A stretch of 64,000 nt of DNA from Marchantia polymorpha subsp. ruderalis (taxonomy: Eukaryota > Streptophyta > Marchantiopsida > Marchantiales > Marchantiaceae). This document shows positions 46,750-58,978 of the stretch, one piece after another. The position numbers were made by a program, and so were the translations under genes. The notes under the pieces were generated by a model. That model had not been told where the DNA came from. It saw only the letters and a program-made list of their open reading frames with translations, and made no database searches. Position 1 is the first letter of the stretch. Every line of letters starts with the position of its first letter. The DNA lies in contig AP031352.1 of NCBI GenBank assembly GCA_037833965.1, positions 16,844,501-16,908,500 on the forward strand, written 5' to 3'.

Positions 46750-48376
46750 TGGTATGGCGTTGATCCTGGAAGAAGGTGAACCCTCTTCATACAGAGAAGC
46801 TCAAGCTTCGGTCAACAAGCTTGAATGGAATGCTGCTATGGAGCGAGAGATGCAGTCACTGATTGACAACAAGACTTGGGAGTTGGTTGAGCTTCCTAAA
46901 AATCAGATAGTGATTGACTCCAAGTGGGTGTACAAGTTGAAAGACAATCCAGCAGGAGATGATGCAAGAATCTTCAAAGCCAGACTAGTGGCTAGAGGTT
47001 TCACATAGGAAAAGGGTGTGGATTATAACGAAGTTTTTTCGCCTGTAGCAAAATACGCTACAATTCGTCTGGTATGTGCACTGGCCGCAACATTCAGTCT
47101 TGTTATGGATCAGATGGATGTGGTTACAGCTTTTCTTTATGGATATTTAGAGGAGGAGATCTACATGAGACAACCAATTGGCTTTGAGGTCAAAGGCCAG
47201 GAGAAATGGGTCTGTAGATTACTGAAATCATTGTATGGACTGAAGCAAGCTCCTAGGCAGTGGAATACACGTTTTGATGAGTTTATGAAGGCACAAGGTT
47301 TTCTACGAAGCGTGTATGATCCTTGTGTCTATATGAAGAAGGTGAATGATGAGACTTTCAATCTCATCATTTTAGTACTCTACGTTGACGACATGCTTAT
47401 CTTGGCAAAGAACCAATCCGATGTCGATGAATGCAAAAGCCAGCTGAAGTCTGCATTTAAGATGAAGGATATGGGGGAGTCAAGAAGGATATTAGGCATG
47501 GATATTTATAGAGATTTTGAACAGAAGAAGCTATGGCTGAGTCAGGACAAGTATGTTCGCCGTATACTTGACAGGTTCAACATGGCCGATTCGAAAGGAG
47601 TATGGACTCCTCTGTCGGCACATTTAAAACTTTCCGCAGCCCAATGTCCTACAGATGCTAAGGAAAAGGGAAAAATGTCATGTGTTCCCTATGAACAAGT
47701 TGTAGGCAGTCTCATGTATTTAATGGTGTGCACTAGGCCTGATATTGCTCTAGCAATGGGAAAGGTGAGCAGGTACATGTCAAATCCAGGAAAAGTTCAC
47801 TGGGAAGCAGTGAAATGGATTCTGAGATATCTGAAGAGTTATGTGGATTATGGCTTATTGTTTGATGGCTTATTAGACAATGCCAAGTCCCTGTTTGGCT
47901 ACGTTGATGCTGACTATGGACAAGATTTAGACAAGAGGAGATCTACAACTGGATATGTGTTTACACTTGGCGGCGGAAGCATTAGTTGGAGATCTACCTT
48001 GTAGAAGTGCGTAGCTCAGTCAACAACAGAAGCTGAGTACGTGGCAGCAGCAGAAGCAGCAAAGGAAGCTATTTGGTTAGATAAGCTTATCATGGAGATG
48101 GGACTAACACAAGGCGTGGTCAATCTTCATTGTGATAGCCAGAGTGCTTTACATTTGGCTGCGAATCAAGTCATGGATAGCCGAGTGAAGCACATCGACA
48201 TCAGGTATCACTTTATTAGACAAGCGGTGTCTGATAAAACAATTGAGCTAGTCAAGATTGACGGTAAACTCAATCCAACTGATGCGTTGACCAAAGTTAT
48301 TCCTTTGGAGAGTTTCAGACGACATTGTGCTACTATGCAAGTTGTGCATAGGGAGCACGAGAGATATGGTTCTTAG
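46750..48376 (+). pseudogene. Copia reverse transcriptase-RNase H remnant
   Basis: A single frame, in phase from about 46,680, interrupted by TAG at 47,006 and 48,002. It contains the RVT_2 start (EWNAAMEREMQSL), [35 protein letters not shown], the catalytic YVDD box at 47,381-47,392, [16 protein letters not shown] and the RNase H motifs TTEAEYVAAAEA, HCDSQSALHLA and KHIDIRYHFIRQ. Both stops sit where Copia proteins usually have Gln (GFTQ and STLQK), so each is explained by CAG to TAG. All catalytic residues otherwise appear intact. Lineage looks Tork/Tnt1-like, inferred from motif wording. Confidence 0.93.
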
Positions 48377-48483
48377 TTACCTCTTTATATTGTTACTCTA
48401 TCCTCTTATGGCTACGGTTTAGTTTTAGTTAACTCTCGTTTAAAGAGGGACCTTGTGATAGGTTTCCGTCTAGAACTTTCCGC

Positions 48484-48652
48484 AGAGTAATAATATAGGT
48501 TAGAGAGGTGATTAAAATTCCTTGACATGAGTTAAGGTGAGATATTGTTGAGTTACCTCTGTATATTATTACTCTATCTTGGTATGAGAGTAATAATATA
48601 GGTTAGAGAGGTTACTGAGATTCCTTAACGCGAGTTAAGGGGAGATTGTTGA
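48484..48652 (+). repeat. Duplicated 3' untranslated segment with two polypurine-tract copies
   Basis: Copy A (48,484-48,551) and copy B (48,587-48,652) both begin AGAGTAATAATATAGGTTAG and end with a purine tract followed by TGTTGA. Only copy B (AAGGGGAGAT, 48,637-48,646) abuts the 3' LTR and is the working polypurine tract; copy A reads AAGGTGAGATA. Between them 48,551-48,616 can form an imperfect hairpin. Confidence 0.85.
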
Positions 48653-48923
48653 TATTAACTCTGGTTAAGGAGTTAACTGAGGTTAGTTAACCTTGGTTAA
48701 CCGCATATGTAGCTATTTATAGCTTAGGTGGTTGACTACCTTGGGTATATATACCCTGAGGGTGATAGGAAGAGAATCACTTCAAGCATTCAAGCAGTAA
48801 ACTCTCTAGTGCTCTTCTCCCCGTGGACGTAACCTTTGAGGGTGAACCACGTTATACTCTCGTGTAACTCGTGTTGGTGTGACTCTGGTGTCGGTGTGAC
48901 GGTTCTGAGTTTTAACGTTATCA
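48647..48923 (+). repeat. 3' LTR of the Copia element
   Basis: 277 bp, same ends as the 5' LTR and differing at four positions. It starts directly after the polypurine tract and is followed by ACGGA. Confidence 0.97.
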
Positions 48924-48980
48924 ACGGACAGACGCACATCTCCCAACGCTAACAAACTCGACTCGAGAAACTGACGTTCT

Positions 48981-49219
48981 TGTTGAGGTTAACTCCGGTT
49001 AAGGAGTAACCGCAGGTTATAGCTATTTATAGCTAGGTGTGTCGCTCGCTTTGGGTATAAATATACCCCCAAGGCCAAGGCTTCTTTGAAGGAGTATTGT
49101 GTATTCAGTTTAAGTAAAGCTTCTCGTGCACTTCAGGTGTGGACGTAGCCCATGAGGGTGAACCACGTTATATGATTGTGTCTCGTGTTTCTTGAATGAT
49201 TCCTTGTTTTTTGTTAAGA
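48981..49219 (+). mobile_element. Related solo LTR (Copia)
   Basis: Starts TGTTGAGGTTAACTCCGG and aligns with the 277-bp LTR through GGTTAAGGAGT, GCTATTTATAGCT, GGGTATAAATATACC and GGACGTAGCC-TGAGGGTGAACCACGTTATAT, but is clearly diverged. No internal region follows. GTTCT at 48,976-48,980 and 49,220-49,224 would be its 5-bp target duplication, which puts the right end at TTAAGA, not the usual CA; a mutated end is assumed. It lies 57 bp from the complete element. Confidence 0.72.
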
Positions 49220-49224
49220 GTTCT

Positions 49225-50700
49225 TCAAGCCGTCGTTGACGCTAAAACTCTCAGAAGTGAAACCTTAGGCCAACTGCTATTTAGAGAACATATAAATCTA
49301 AATGACACTATTTCTATGAAAGGTTTGTTGTTATTCAATAACTAACTAAAGAATTTGATATCAATAAACTTCTAATTCCATTCTCTAAACATCAATAATG
49401 AAGGTAATTTATCTTCAAATCAAGAATAATTTTTAATCACTTTAAAATCATGAAAACTCATAGTGTTTTTTTTTAATTCTATTTGAAAAAATTTAAACCT
49501 TTCATATTATCTTGAATTCCCAAATATTATGAATCATTATTTTTTTTCATTTTTGAATCGACTTTTTAAAATTCATAACTCGTTTAATAATTTTAAAGTA
49601 AGAAACATTTTTATATCTGTTATTATATCTATTCAAAAATATAGATTAATCATATATATAGTCTTTAGATTATAATAAACAAGAGTATCAAGACATATAG
49701 TGCACACTCTTGTTCAAATATAGTATTTCAAATGATAATAAAAAATGGTGTGTTCCTAAAATCTTAGCTTAAGTTTTCAAACAAAAATATATTATTTTGA
49801 TATTGATGTATTTTTTATAAAAAAGTTATGATAATATTTATCAGTATTTCAATCTTTCGTCTCTATTTTTAAAAAAATCAAGTATTTGACTATATCTCTA
49901 CAGTTACACTAGATAAGTAGTTTATGGATTTTAATAAAGCCTTGGTGTTTAAAGTAAGATCACTTTATTACTTTGTAAACTTTTTGCAAATGTTTGTCAA
50001 TGTGAATGTAGATCTTGATTTACACTTTCCACCTCATCAAATGGAAAAAGATGCATCAATAAGTGCAAATTGTAAAAATTATTGCACAACATTTAGTGAA
50101 TATGTAAACAAACATCAACAATATAATATATATGTATTAACATCATCCATGAAAAAAAAAAACCCTTAAATGGAGAATACAAATTTTCTCAAATGTAGCA
50201 TATGACCTTGATAGTTTTTTGATAGTAACATTTGAGTGTTGAAAGCTACCACTATAGGCTAATTCAGATTGAATGTTACCATAAAATGTACAACTTAACA
50301 TTCTAAATCATGTTATAAGATGCAAGAGGAAGATCACTCGGTATGTAGAATTCATATTTTTTGCAATAAAATATGGGAGGGGCTAGTTATCACTCAATTT
50401 GGGATAATTATCACTCACCCTTCTGAACATAGAGATATGTGATATAGTCACAGAGCTCGCGTGCATAGAGAAAGTGAAGAAGTAGTGCACATTACCCTAG
50501 GGTGAGGGATAACCTCTCTATAATACATTGAAATCGATTATTATCAATATAAAAAGCATTGTATCAAAGACATTCGATGTTGATTTCACATAGATTTAGC
50601 AAATTTAAATATATTTAAATCCTTATGAATATAGAGAATCAGATTGTATTAAGCATATCCCATGTAGCAGCCACTTTGAATAGTTAAGCTCTTTAGTGAA
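49225..50700. other. AT-rich DNA without genes
   Basis: Sharp composition change right after the solo LTR. No coding signal; poly-A and poly-T runs. A plus-strand 81-codon frame at 49,924-50,169 is Lys/Asn/Tyr-rich and likely chance. Confidence 0.55.
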
Positions 50701-53700
50701 TTAAGCAATGTCTTAAATCTATCACCTGGTATCTTTCCACCCAGAGAATGGTTTACAGTTGAAAAAAATGTCCATGATATATCTTTATTATCATATGAAT
50801 AGCTGCTTGATAAAAAGTCAATCGAAGAATGGGAGTTACTCTATCTGGGTTATCTTGACCTAAAGTTTTATTTTTGAAACACGGAGTTTTAACTTGACAC
50901 ATTGCATTCTCTTCTTGTAGTAGATGATTAATCACGTGCTTTTCTTTCTCTCTGGATCAAAAAGTACAGCTAGAGTTAACCTTGACAGTCTTCCTCGATC
51001 CACAAACACCTCATCAAAATGTCTGCACTCAAAACATACACACGCGAAAGCACGAGAGCGTGCACCAGATGTTTATCTCGCAGGAGCTGATTTTGCAAAA
51101 TGCAGATGTCAAGTGCATCACTGCAACTTCTGTACACAAGGTGAGACACAGCTGGAAGTATGAGTGGCAATCAGCCCGACAATGAGACCAACTGTCTTTC
51201 AAACATGATCGAACTCCTAGCTATAGGGTTTAACAATCCCTACCTGTGTACAAGTTGGCAACTCTGCCATTGGCTTCTTACAAATTATACAAGGTGCACG
51301 AAATCTGCAAAGCTTCAACAATCACAATACTCATAATCGCCACTGGTTTTAACATCCATCTTTACATACAAACTTGGTGCATTCTCACTCGAGCCACGCA
51401 AGCTAAGAATCTGGAGTGAGCGTGCCTTTCTTACTTTTGCATCTTTTTCTCGGCAAGGTACTTCTGGTTAGCAGGAAATAAGCCATTTCCCTTGCTCTTG
51501 TGGAATCTACCTCGAACACGAAAAGGGCAGACGAAGACGATCCGTTCAGTTGCCTTACGAACATGCATTCGTGATTTGATGTCATAAGCTGAATCTGGAG
51601 CCTGATACTCGGTCAGACTGTATTACTACAGTAGGAACTAGAACATGAGGGCGAATATAGCAAGGCCCTTGTTTGATCATAATATCGATCAAATATGGTT
51701 CTGCCACTTCACGGAGGGCAAAAGAGATCCCATTCCAGTGCAAGAGAGTGAAACGAAGAATTGTGTTTCCATACACTGCAGTTCTAGTGTCACATCCGCC
51801 GTACTCAATCTCTACAGGTTAAGTGACGATATGGAAACCTGGACATTATGTGTGTTGTCATCTAGTGCGTGCAAGCGGGTGGAAATCACCAGAACAAACA
51901 TTGCTGGAAATAGTATCATTAATTTAATAGAGTAGCATGAAGTTCATATTCAACGAACCAAAACAAATTGCTGTTGCTACCCATCATTGCTTACTATTTC
52001 TGCACGTTAATAATATGTTCGCCGTGAGGAACCTGGATACGGGGGCTTGAAATCTCTAGGAATACTCACGCACGAAAGTCAGCCGTGATGCATTCGAAGA
52101 TTCATATGCGTCCGTAATGCCAGCCCTGCCTTCACCAAGCTTGTCGCCTCCTCGTCTGCTGTCCGTGCTCCCAGGTGCCCTTCACTCTCCTTAGCTACGT
52201 CACTAAACGTGCGGATGATACGTACCGGAGAGAACAGGTAAATGTAGCGTTTCAGCTCAGAAGAGTAGCTTTCTACTCTCCCAAGGTGTTCGAATATATA
52301 TGAGTTGCATTATAAAAAGTGAACAATAGAAAGGAGCAGACGACTGGAAGTTTGGGTGTGGAATTTTAGCAGACACTCAGAATTATGCTTTAGTGCGCCT
52401 GGTATTTTTAAAGCTACTTGTAACCGCCAATGTGAAAGCTGTTTACCTTGAGGTCCAGCCAATTGATTAGAATGACCACTGAGAAGGGAATGGGCTTTTG
52501 CGCTATGCAAGTTATGATAAAACCCCTGCTCAAAATTTGGTTACTCTAAATTTCGGAAAAGAAAACTTCCCTTTTCTCTAAGCACGAACCAAATGTGCAA
52601 GTTCCAGCTATAGAAGTGGATTGAGGACTGTACGTATTTCAAGACAAACCAAGTTATAACGTGGTGAGGAAGACCTCGTTCATTCATTCCTGATACGACA
52701 TTTCAAACATTGCTTTGGAGAAGATAAATTCTCTCAATATTTGATTTGTTACTCAAATTATTCGATTACTTAACATGTGGAATTTAAACGCAAATGTCTT
52801 GTTAGAATTGGAATAAATTACGTAGATTGAGGTCGAGGAATACTTGGAACTGCACGTTGCACGTAGCCGTCACGTTCTTCTCTGCACAACATCGTTAACA
52901 ATGTATACTCACCAGTCGTCTAACTTGGAGTGCCCTTGCGTGATTAGCCGAGTCTAGTCGGATCATGCGGTCGGTTGAGAAGCTCAGGGACGAGAGGAAT
53001 CATTGCAGTGGATTCCGGATGGAGGTACAGTTTCTCCCAGTACCAGCGAGTTTATTGTCAAGAATCAACTCAATAGTTCGAGGAGTAGGAATGACCCTCG
53101 AATATAACCGAAGGAATCGTGTCTTAGATTCTTCAGCAATTTCAGTGCCGTCTCTTTATCTTTACCATATTCCCCTAACCCTGGAGCCACTCAAAAAAGG
53201 TCTACACTGTCAGCGAATGTCCTCCGGTGATACACTACCGAGTTCTTAGTCATGCTATAATCTCAAATGTTGATTGATTCCCTGGGCTTTTTGTGAATGA
53301 CTCACATGGTCTTCATCATCAGCATCTGTGGCTGTGGACTATACCTAAGAAACGCACGAAATATTAGAGAAAAAAAGTAATAAACCATGTTCATGAGACT
53401 AGCAATCTAAGAACTAGATAACCAGAAACTCCAAGTCAAATATCTGATTGATCAAAGAAATACATTCAGGTGAAAATACCAAGTGGAGATTTGAATGTAA
53501 GCTTCACATGGCCATGCAATCCCGGGAGCAGAGATCATCTTTTGTCTGTCAGTGAAAGAGTGCGAGACTCATATTATTCTTGACGATAAAGAATTTGAAA
53601 GTGGTAACTATATTTGCATTATAATGTCCGTTACTCAAGCCTTAATCACTTCTTCATCCACATAAGAGCTGACGTGAAGACTCACAATTTAGTACACACG

Positions 53701-55355
53701 TCGTTTAAACCATGGGTGATTATTGACCGACTTAAAGTCCTTCGGGAACTTGAGAACGATTCTTCATTATTTCCGATCAGGAGGTCTTGCCTTTAATATG
53801 TGTGAATTGAAAATCTAACCGAAAGGTACTGCATACATCTAGTCCTGCATATGCATGCCCTCCTTGTATATCGGGCTAAGAGCAGGAACGAAGATACTTG
53901 CACAAAAAACATGGCGAGAACTGTGCACATTAACTGCATGTTGTGCCGATCTAGATCTTTAGCAATGAGGTGCGTAATGAACGTGAGTGTGGAACAACGG
54001 GAGTCAAGGACACCGTCTTCAGGAGCCTCGACGACGACCTTGCACGAAAAAATTATCTACGTATCAATCTTTTCTCTAAGCTGAGATCCAGCAAAGCGCA
54101 CATTGCGTAAGTTCTGTGTCCATGTATTATAGGCACCTCACAACCTTAAAATTCTCGCCCTGCATGTCACCTCACTTCATCACGGGTAGGTGCGTGGTTG
54201 CAATCCTTACGATATCTACTCACCTACCGCTGTACAATGTACGTGCTTTTTGTTGTACCCACAGCTGTTTATTCGTGATCAGTATCAGGCTGTAAACTGG
54301 ACACTGGGCTTGTCGACGCTCGTCAGTATATAACTGTGAAATACATACTGGACTTTCCCAAGTCGCTTTGTATCAGTATGAATGATTGACTGGGTCTAAG
54401 ATCTAGACCTGTGAGATTCATATGCCATCGTACGTTTGCGAGCTGGCTATACGAAGGGTGTAGCATTGATGATGCATCGACATCACTGCGCGTGCATGTG
54501 TTCAACTCTTGACTCTTGAATGCAGAGCAGCGGCGATCGATGAACGAAGTTGCAGAACGAAGCACTCGACAGTGACTCTCAGAGCAAGGATTGCTTCACG
54601 GCCACCCACTCAGACTCCCTATCTAAGTAAGTAATCGTTGACATGTCCTGAATGATCTCTGCTGTAGATTTGATCTTACCAGATAGTTCGGAAGAGGTTT
54701 CGAAGACCACCGCATAAGAGGTCTGTGTAAGAAAATGCACCAAGCTGTTCAATGAACCCCTTCTTCAATCTTGGATTTTGCTTCCTTGGAAGAGTTCGAC
54801 TCTTAAGAACAGACATGTTTTGTACTTTGAGGTTTGGTTTTAAGGATCTGTTACAGAACTAGAATCACTTAGAAGATGCATAGATTGGAAACAGCATGGA
54901 AAGAATTCAACTCAACAAAATCACGCGTACCAGAACTTGAGGAACATGTGTACGGAGCCAAGGCTGAAGATTTCTTCCGGAGAAGACACGATCCAATCTC
55001 CAGTTCTCAGAAGACTCAGTAGGTACAAGTCTGACTCGACGAAGCAAAAGCTGTGAAGGTTTTGGTCGGATGCAAAGAACAAACTTCGGTTCAAATGCAT
55101 ATGTGCAGAGTTTACGTAATTATATTCGGTTTGGTACGCGCATGAGTTACCACTGAAGTACGTCAGATACGTCGTTGTACAGGCCGTTTGTTGTCAACAA
55201 CAGCTTCACTGTACCTGCTACCAGTGGTTCTGGATGCTCTGGAATGCTGCGAAAACCAAACGTCGTCATCTGACTGGGTATAGAGGCGGCTCTGCAGACT
55301 GTCTGCGTGTTGGTTTTGTGAACCAAACGTCTGTCACTTGAATTATCTTCGGGAG
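50701..55355. other. Intergenic DNA of moderate GC, no recognised gene
   Basis: Many frames of 60-96 codons on both strands. The plus-strand one at 52,965-53,249 (ATG, 94 residues) and the minus-strand one at 55,147-55,398, which runs into the first hairpin unit, are the most protein-like, but no domain or splice partner was recognised. No transposon ends seen. Confidence 0.35.
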
Positions 55356-56874
55356 TGTGGATATTTCTAAGATCATCTTCAAATGTTTGAGCGATCATTT
55401 TCAGACGATGTTAGAAATGTCCACACTTCCAGGTGGTAATTCATGTCGACAGAAGCCATGCAAGTTTCCATTTGCCATTTACAGACGGACTGTTCTCTTG
55501 GTATGACTTCTATAGCTCCCCGGCTATAGAAGTATGGGGGTACAGATGACGGTTGACCATTTGATTTCCTCTAGTTAGAATCTTGTAAAAACTTTTAATT
55601 ATAGAATAAACTGGAAGTATGGACGTTTCTAAAATCATCTAGAAATGATCAAATCACCATTTTGAGACGATGTTAGAAATGTCCACACTTCCAGGTGATT
55701 TATTCATGTCGATGGGAGCCAGGCGAGAATCCATATGCCGTTTACAGACAGACGTACTAATATCTTTGCATGTAAATTGTAGCCAGGGGTTACAGATGAG
55801 GGTTGATCATTTCATTCTTGTAGTTAGAATCTTCTGAGAACTGTTAATTTTTTGATATACTGGAAGTATGGACGTTTCTAAAATCATCTAGAAATGATCA
55901 AGTCACCATTTTGAGACGATGTTAGAAATGTCCACACTTCCAGGTGATTATTCATGTCGATGGGCGCCATGCGAGAATTCATTTGCCGTTACAGACGTAT
56001 TATCTTCTTTGCATGGTATTTGTAGCCAGGGGTTACAGATGAGGGTTGATCATTTCATTCTTGTAGTTAGAATCTTCTGAGAACTGTTAATTTTTTGATA
56101 TACTGGAAGTATGGACGTTTCTAAAATCATCTAGAAATGATCAAGTCACCATTTTGAGACGATGTTAGAAATGTCCACACTTCCAGGTGATTATTCATGT
56201 CGATGGGCGCCATGCGAGAATTCATTTGCCGTTACAGACGTATTATCTTCTTTGCATGGTATTTGTAGCCAGGGGTTACAGATGAGGGTTGATCATTTCA
56301 TTCTTGTAGTTAGAATCTTCTGAGAACTGTTAATTTTTTGATATACTGGAAGTATGGACGTTTCTAAAATCATCTAGAAATGATCAAGTCACCATTTTGA
56401 GACGATGTTAGAAATGTCCACACTTCCAGGTGATTATTCATGTCGATGGGCGCCATGCGAGAATTCATTTGCCGTTACAGACGTATTATCTTCTTTGCAT
56501 GGTATTTGTAGCCAGGGGGTACAGATAAGGGTTGACCATTTAACTCTTCTAGTTATAATCTTGGAAGAATATCCAATTCTAGAATATACTGGAAATATGG
56601 ACGTTTCTAAAATCATCTAGAAATGATCATGTCATCATTTTGAGACGATGGGAGCCATGCGAGAATCCATTTACCATTACAGACGTATTATCCTCTTTGC
56701 ATAGTGTATGTAGCCAGGAGGTACAGATGAGGGTTGACCATCGGATTTCTTCTGATTGGAGTCTTTTCAGAATTTTCAATTCTAGAATATACTGGAAGTA
56801 TGGACGTTTCTAAAATCATCTACAAATGATGAAGTCACCATTTTGAGACGATGATAGAAATGTCCACACTTCCA
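55356..56874. repeat. Tandem array of imperfect 84-bp hairpins (243-bp period)
   Basis: Seven copies of an imperfect palindrome. Complete 84-bp copies lie at 55,611-55,694, 55,860-55,943, 56,103-56,186 and 56,346-56,429. A diverged first copy covers 55,356-55,432, a copy lacking its right arm starts at 56,589, and the last is 56,792-56,874. Each left arm starts CTGGAAGTATGGACGTTTCT and the complement of the right arm starts CTGGAAGTGTGGACATTTCT; arms are about 29 bp with about four mismatches around a 25-nt loop. Start-to-start spacings are 249, 243, 243, 243 and 203 bp. The units at 55,860, 56,103 and 56,346 are almost identical including their spacers, so duplication was recent. No coding capacity. 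Confidence 0.92.
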
Positions 56875-58978
56875 TGTTTTCCTCAAATTTGTAAGCGTCG
56901 AAATCACTTTGTAGAATACAAGCAGCAGGCCCGTGGTGTTCACATACTTCTCAAAGGAACTTCAACTTTACTGCTACATTTCTTACACACTAGATCAAAG
57001 TAATGATGAAATGAATACAACTCTTGTGCATTGCAAGGTTCAACATCTTCTTCAAAATTTTGTCGGATGTGTATCCATATCCAAAATCTTTTAGCTGCGG
57101 AATGAGAGTATCTTTGCACTCAGTCCTACGTTGTCAATCAATTCTTACGAAATGGAAAATTCATATTCCATAGAAAGTAAATATAAATGTACAAATTTAG
57201 TTATGTACAGTTGGCATATGGATAGTCTCCGAAATGTATGTTGATGAATAGATTTGATGTGTCTAGAAGTACTGTAACGCTTTTGAGACTATTACTTCAC
57301 CCTCTATAATGTTATATACAAGATTCGTTCTCAAAGAGATAGGGTGTAGAGTTTAAACGCCAAATCCACTTATCGAAGATTGGATGTTAGAGGGTATTAC
57401 GCAGATGTAATTTTGGACATTGAAGTCCAACAAGTGATGTGATTGATTGTTACTTCTTCCAAAACTTGAGGACTAATTATAAATCTTCTAAAAACATTCT
57501 GTAACGAGAGAGTGAATCTGTATATAAACGATTCGACAGCTTGAAAAGCTTTATTGAAAACATTTTAGGAATCTTTTTCGAAGCATACATCAGAATCGCA
57601 TTCAAGCAAGAGAAATTCATGATATTCTTGGAATGAAGCTCTTGGCCTTTCAAGTCATCAAAGTTGCGAACTAGCAACTAGTAGAATTGAGAATATTCAA
57701 TCTATTTTTTTTATGATAGTTACATAACGGAATAAAATTATTTTATCCATAAACTTAAAAGTATGAATCTCATAATATATTTTTAATTTTAACAATTTAT
57801 TTAATTGAAAGATATTTAACTTTTTTATCTATTTTATTGATTTTGTTACTTTCTTGCCCTGGCTTTCAATTCGAGTGCAAATAATATTTCCAAATTTGAT
57901 ACTTTTGTACTACAGATTAAAAATTTCGTTATATTGTATTATTCCAATATTATAAAAAGAAAAATCATGAAAATATTCTTTTCTTATTGCCTTGTGAAAT
58001 GTAAACACTTCTTTCATGTCATAATATGTATTTGTTTGATTTCAACTTTATTTCACATTAAGCTATTGAAAAATTTGTCCATAAGATTTTTAAAATATTA
58101 TTATGAAGATCGAAGAAGTTGGATAAAATGGCTATGTTATAAATGTGAAACTTTTACGGATCTTAAGAAGATCAACATGAATATTGGACTTATAAATAGT
58201 AAAATAAATCTCACTCGCAAGCTTTTTGACTATAAATTCAATTATACATATGATTATCACATAATGTGTAAAAACATATATGTATTCATGTAATTTCAAT
58301 TATTTATCAAAATACATTAAAAAATATGCACTTTCATGCCTCTCATATAAATTAAATTAGATTTTTTGTTTAATTTACAATGATATATGGATTGATACAA
58401 CCTCCACATCTAGTATGTTAGATAACATATATATGTTGAATATGCAATGAATAATGAAAGTAATAAAAGAACAAGTTAAAAATCCACAAGATTTGTCTTG
58501 TTGAGAAGTACGTATTTGGTAATAATTTTGAAGATCCGATTATATATAGTAGTGATCAAAATCACAATGAATTTTGTGTATATGTCTTCTTAAATTTATA
58601 CAAATAGTTTACTTCAGACACTATCTTGTACAATGTTTGACAAATGTATACATGTTTATAGATTATCATTTAGTTGTTTAATGGCATGAACAAAAATGTA
58701 TGACTTCTTATTATCTTACGTTTAAAAATTTACATGACCAAATCAAAAAATCGAACTAATCATGGAAATAAAAGTATTGAATATCAAGCAAATTTAATAA
58801 GCATTTGGCATAATTTCTAAAAATAAATACAGATGCACCCGTATTACAAACTACATGATGTTTGTATTATGACTAGATCATGATGATTACAGATTTAGAA
58901 TAATATGAGTAATGTAAAAAATTAGTGTTAATTTTTTATGCCAATACAAAATGCAAATTATAGTATTATTTTTGTATA
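56875..58978. other. AT-rich DNA without genes
   Basis: Moderate to about 57.6 kb, then strongly AT-rich. The 119-codon plus-strand frame at 57,934-58,293 is Lys/Ile/Phe/Tyr-rich and looks like chance reading of AT-rich DNA. Confidence 0.5.

Larger units (their letters stand above)
42800..48923 (+). mobile_element. Copia (Ty1) LTR retrotransposon, structurally complete but defective
   Basis: A 6,124-bp element with 277-bp LTRs at both ends, TGTTGATA...TTATCA termini, a tRNA-iMet primer-binding site, gag, then protease, integrase, reverse transcriptase and RNase H in Copia order, and a polypurine tract before the 3' LTR. Flanks ACGGG (42,795-42,799) and ACGGA (48,924-48,928) are a 5-bp target duplication with one change. 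The interior is broken: a frame change between gag and the zinc knuckle, stops at 45,684, 45,978, 46,617, 47,006 and 48,002, and loss of the integrase C-terminal region near 46,680-46,750. The LTRs differ at only 4 of 277 positions, so insertion is fairly recent. The leader before gag (43,091-44,740) is unusually long and built of tandem repeats and GC-rich sequence. Confidence 0.97.

Noticed and set aside
55356..56874. Regular repeat array considered as a CRISPR array
   Set aside because: The 243-bp period, conserved spacers and 84-bp palindromic units do not fit CRISPR, and the context is a plant nuclear genome.
57934..58293. A 119-codon plus-strand frame
   Set aside because: Lys/Ile/Phe/Tyr-rich reading of AT-rich DNA with no motif or homologue recognised.
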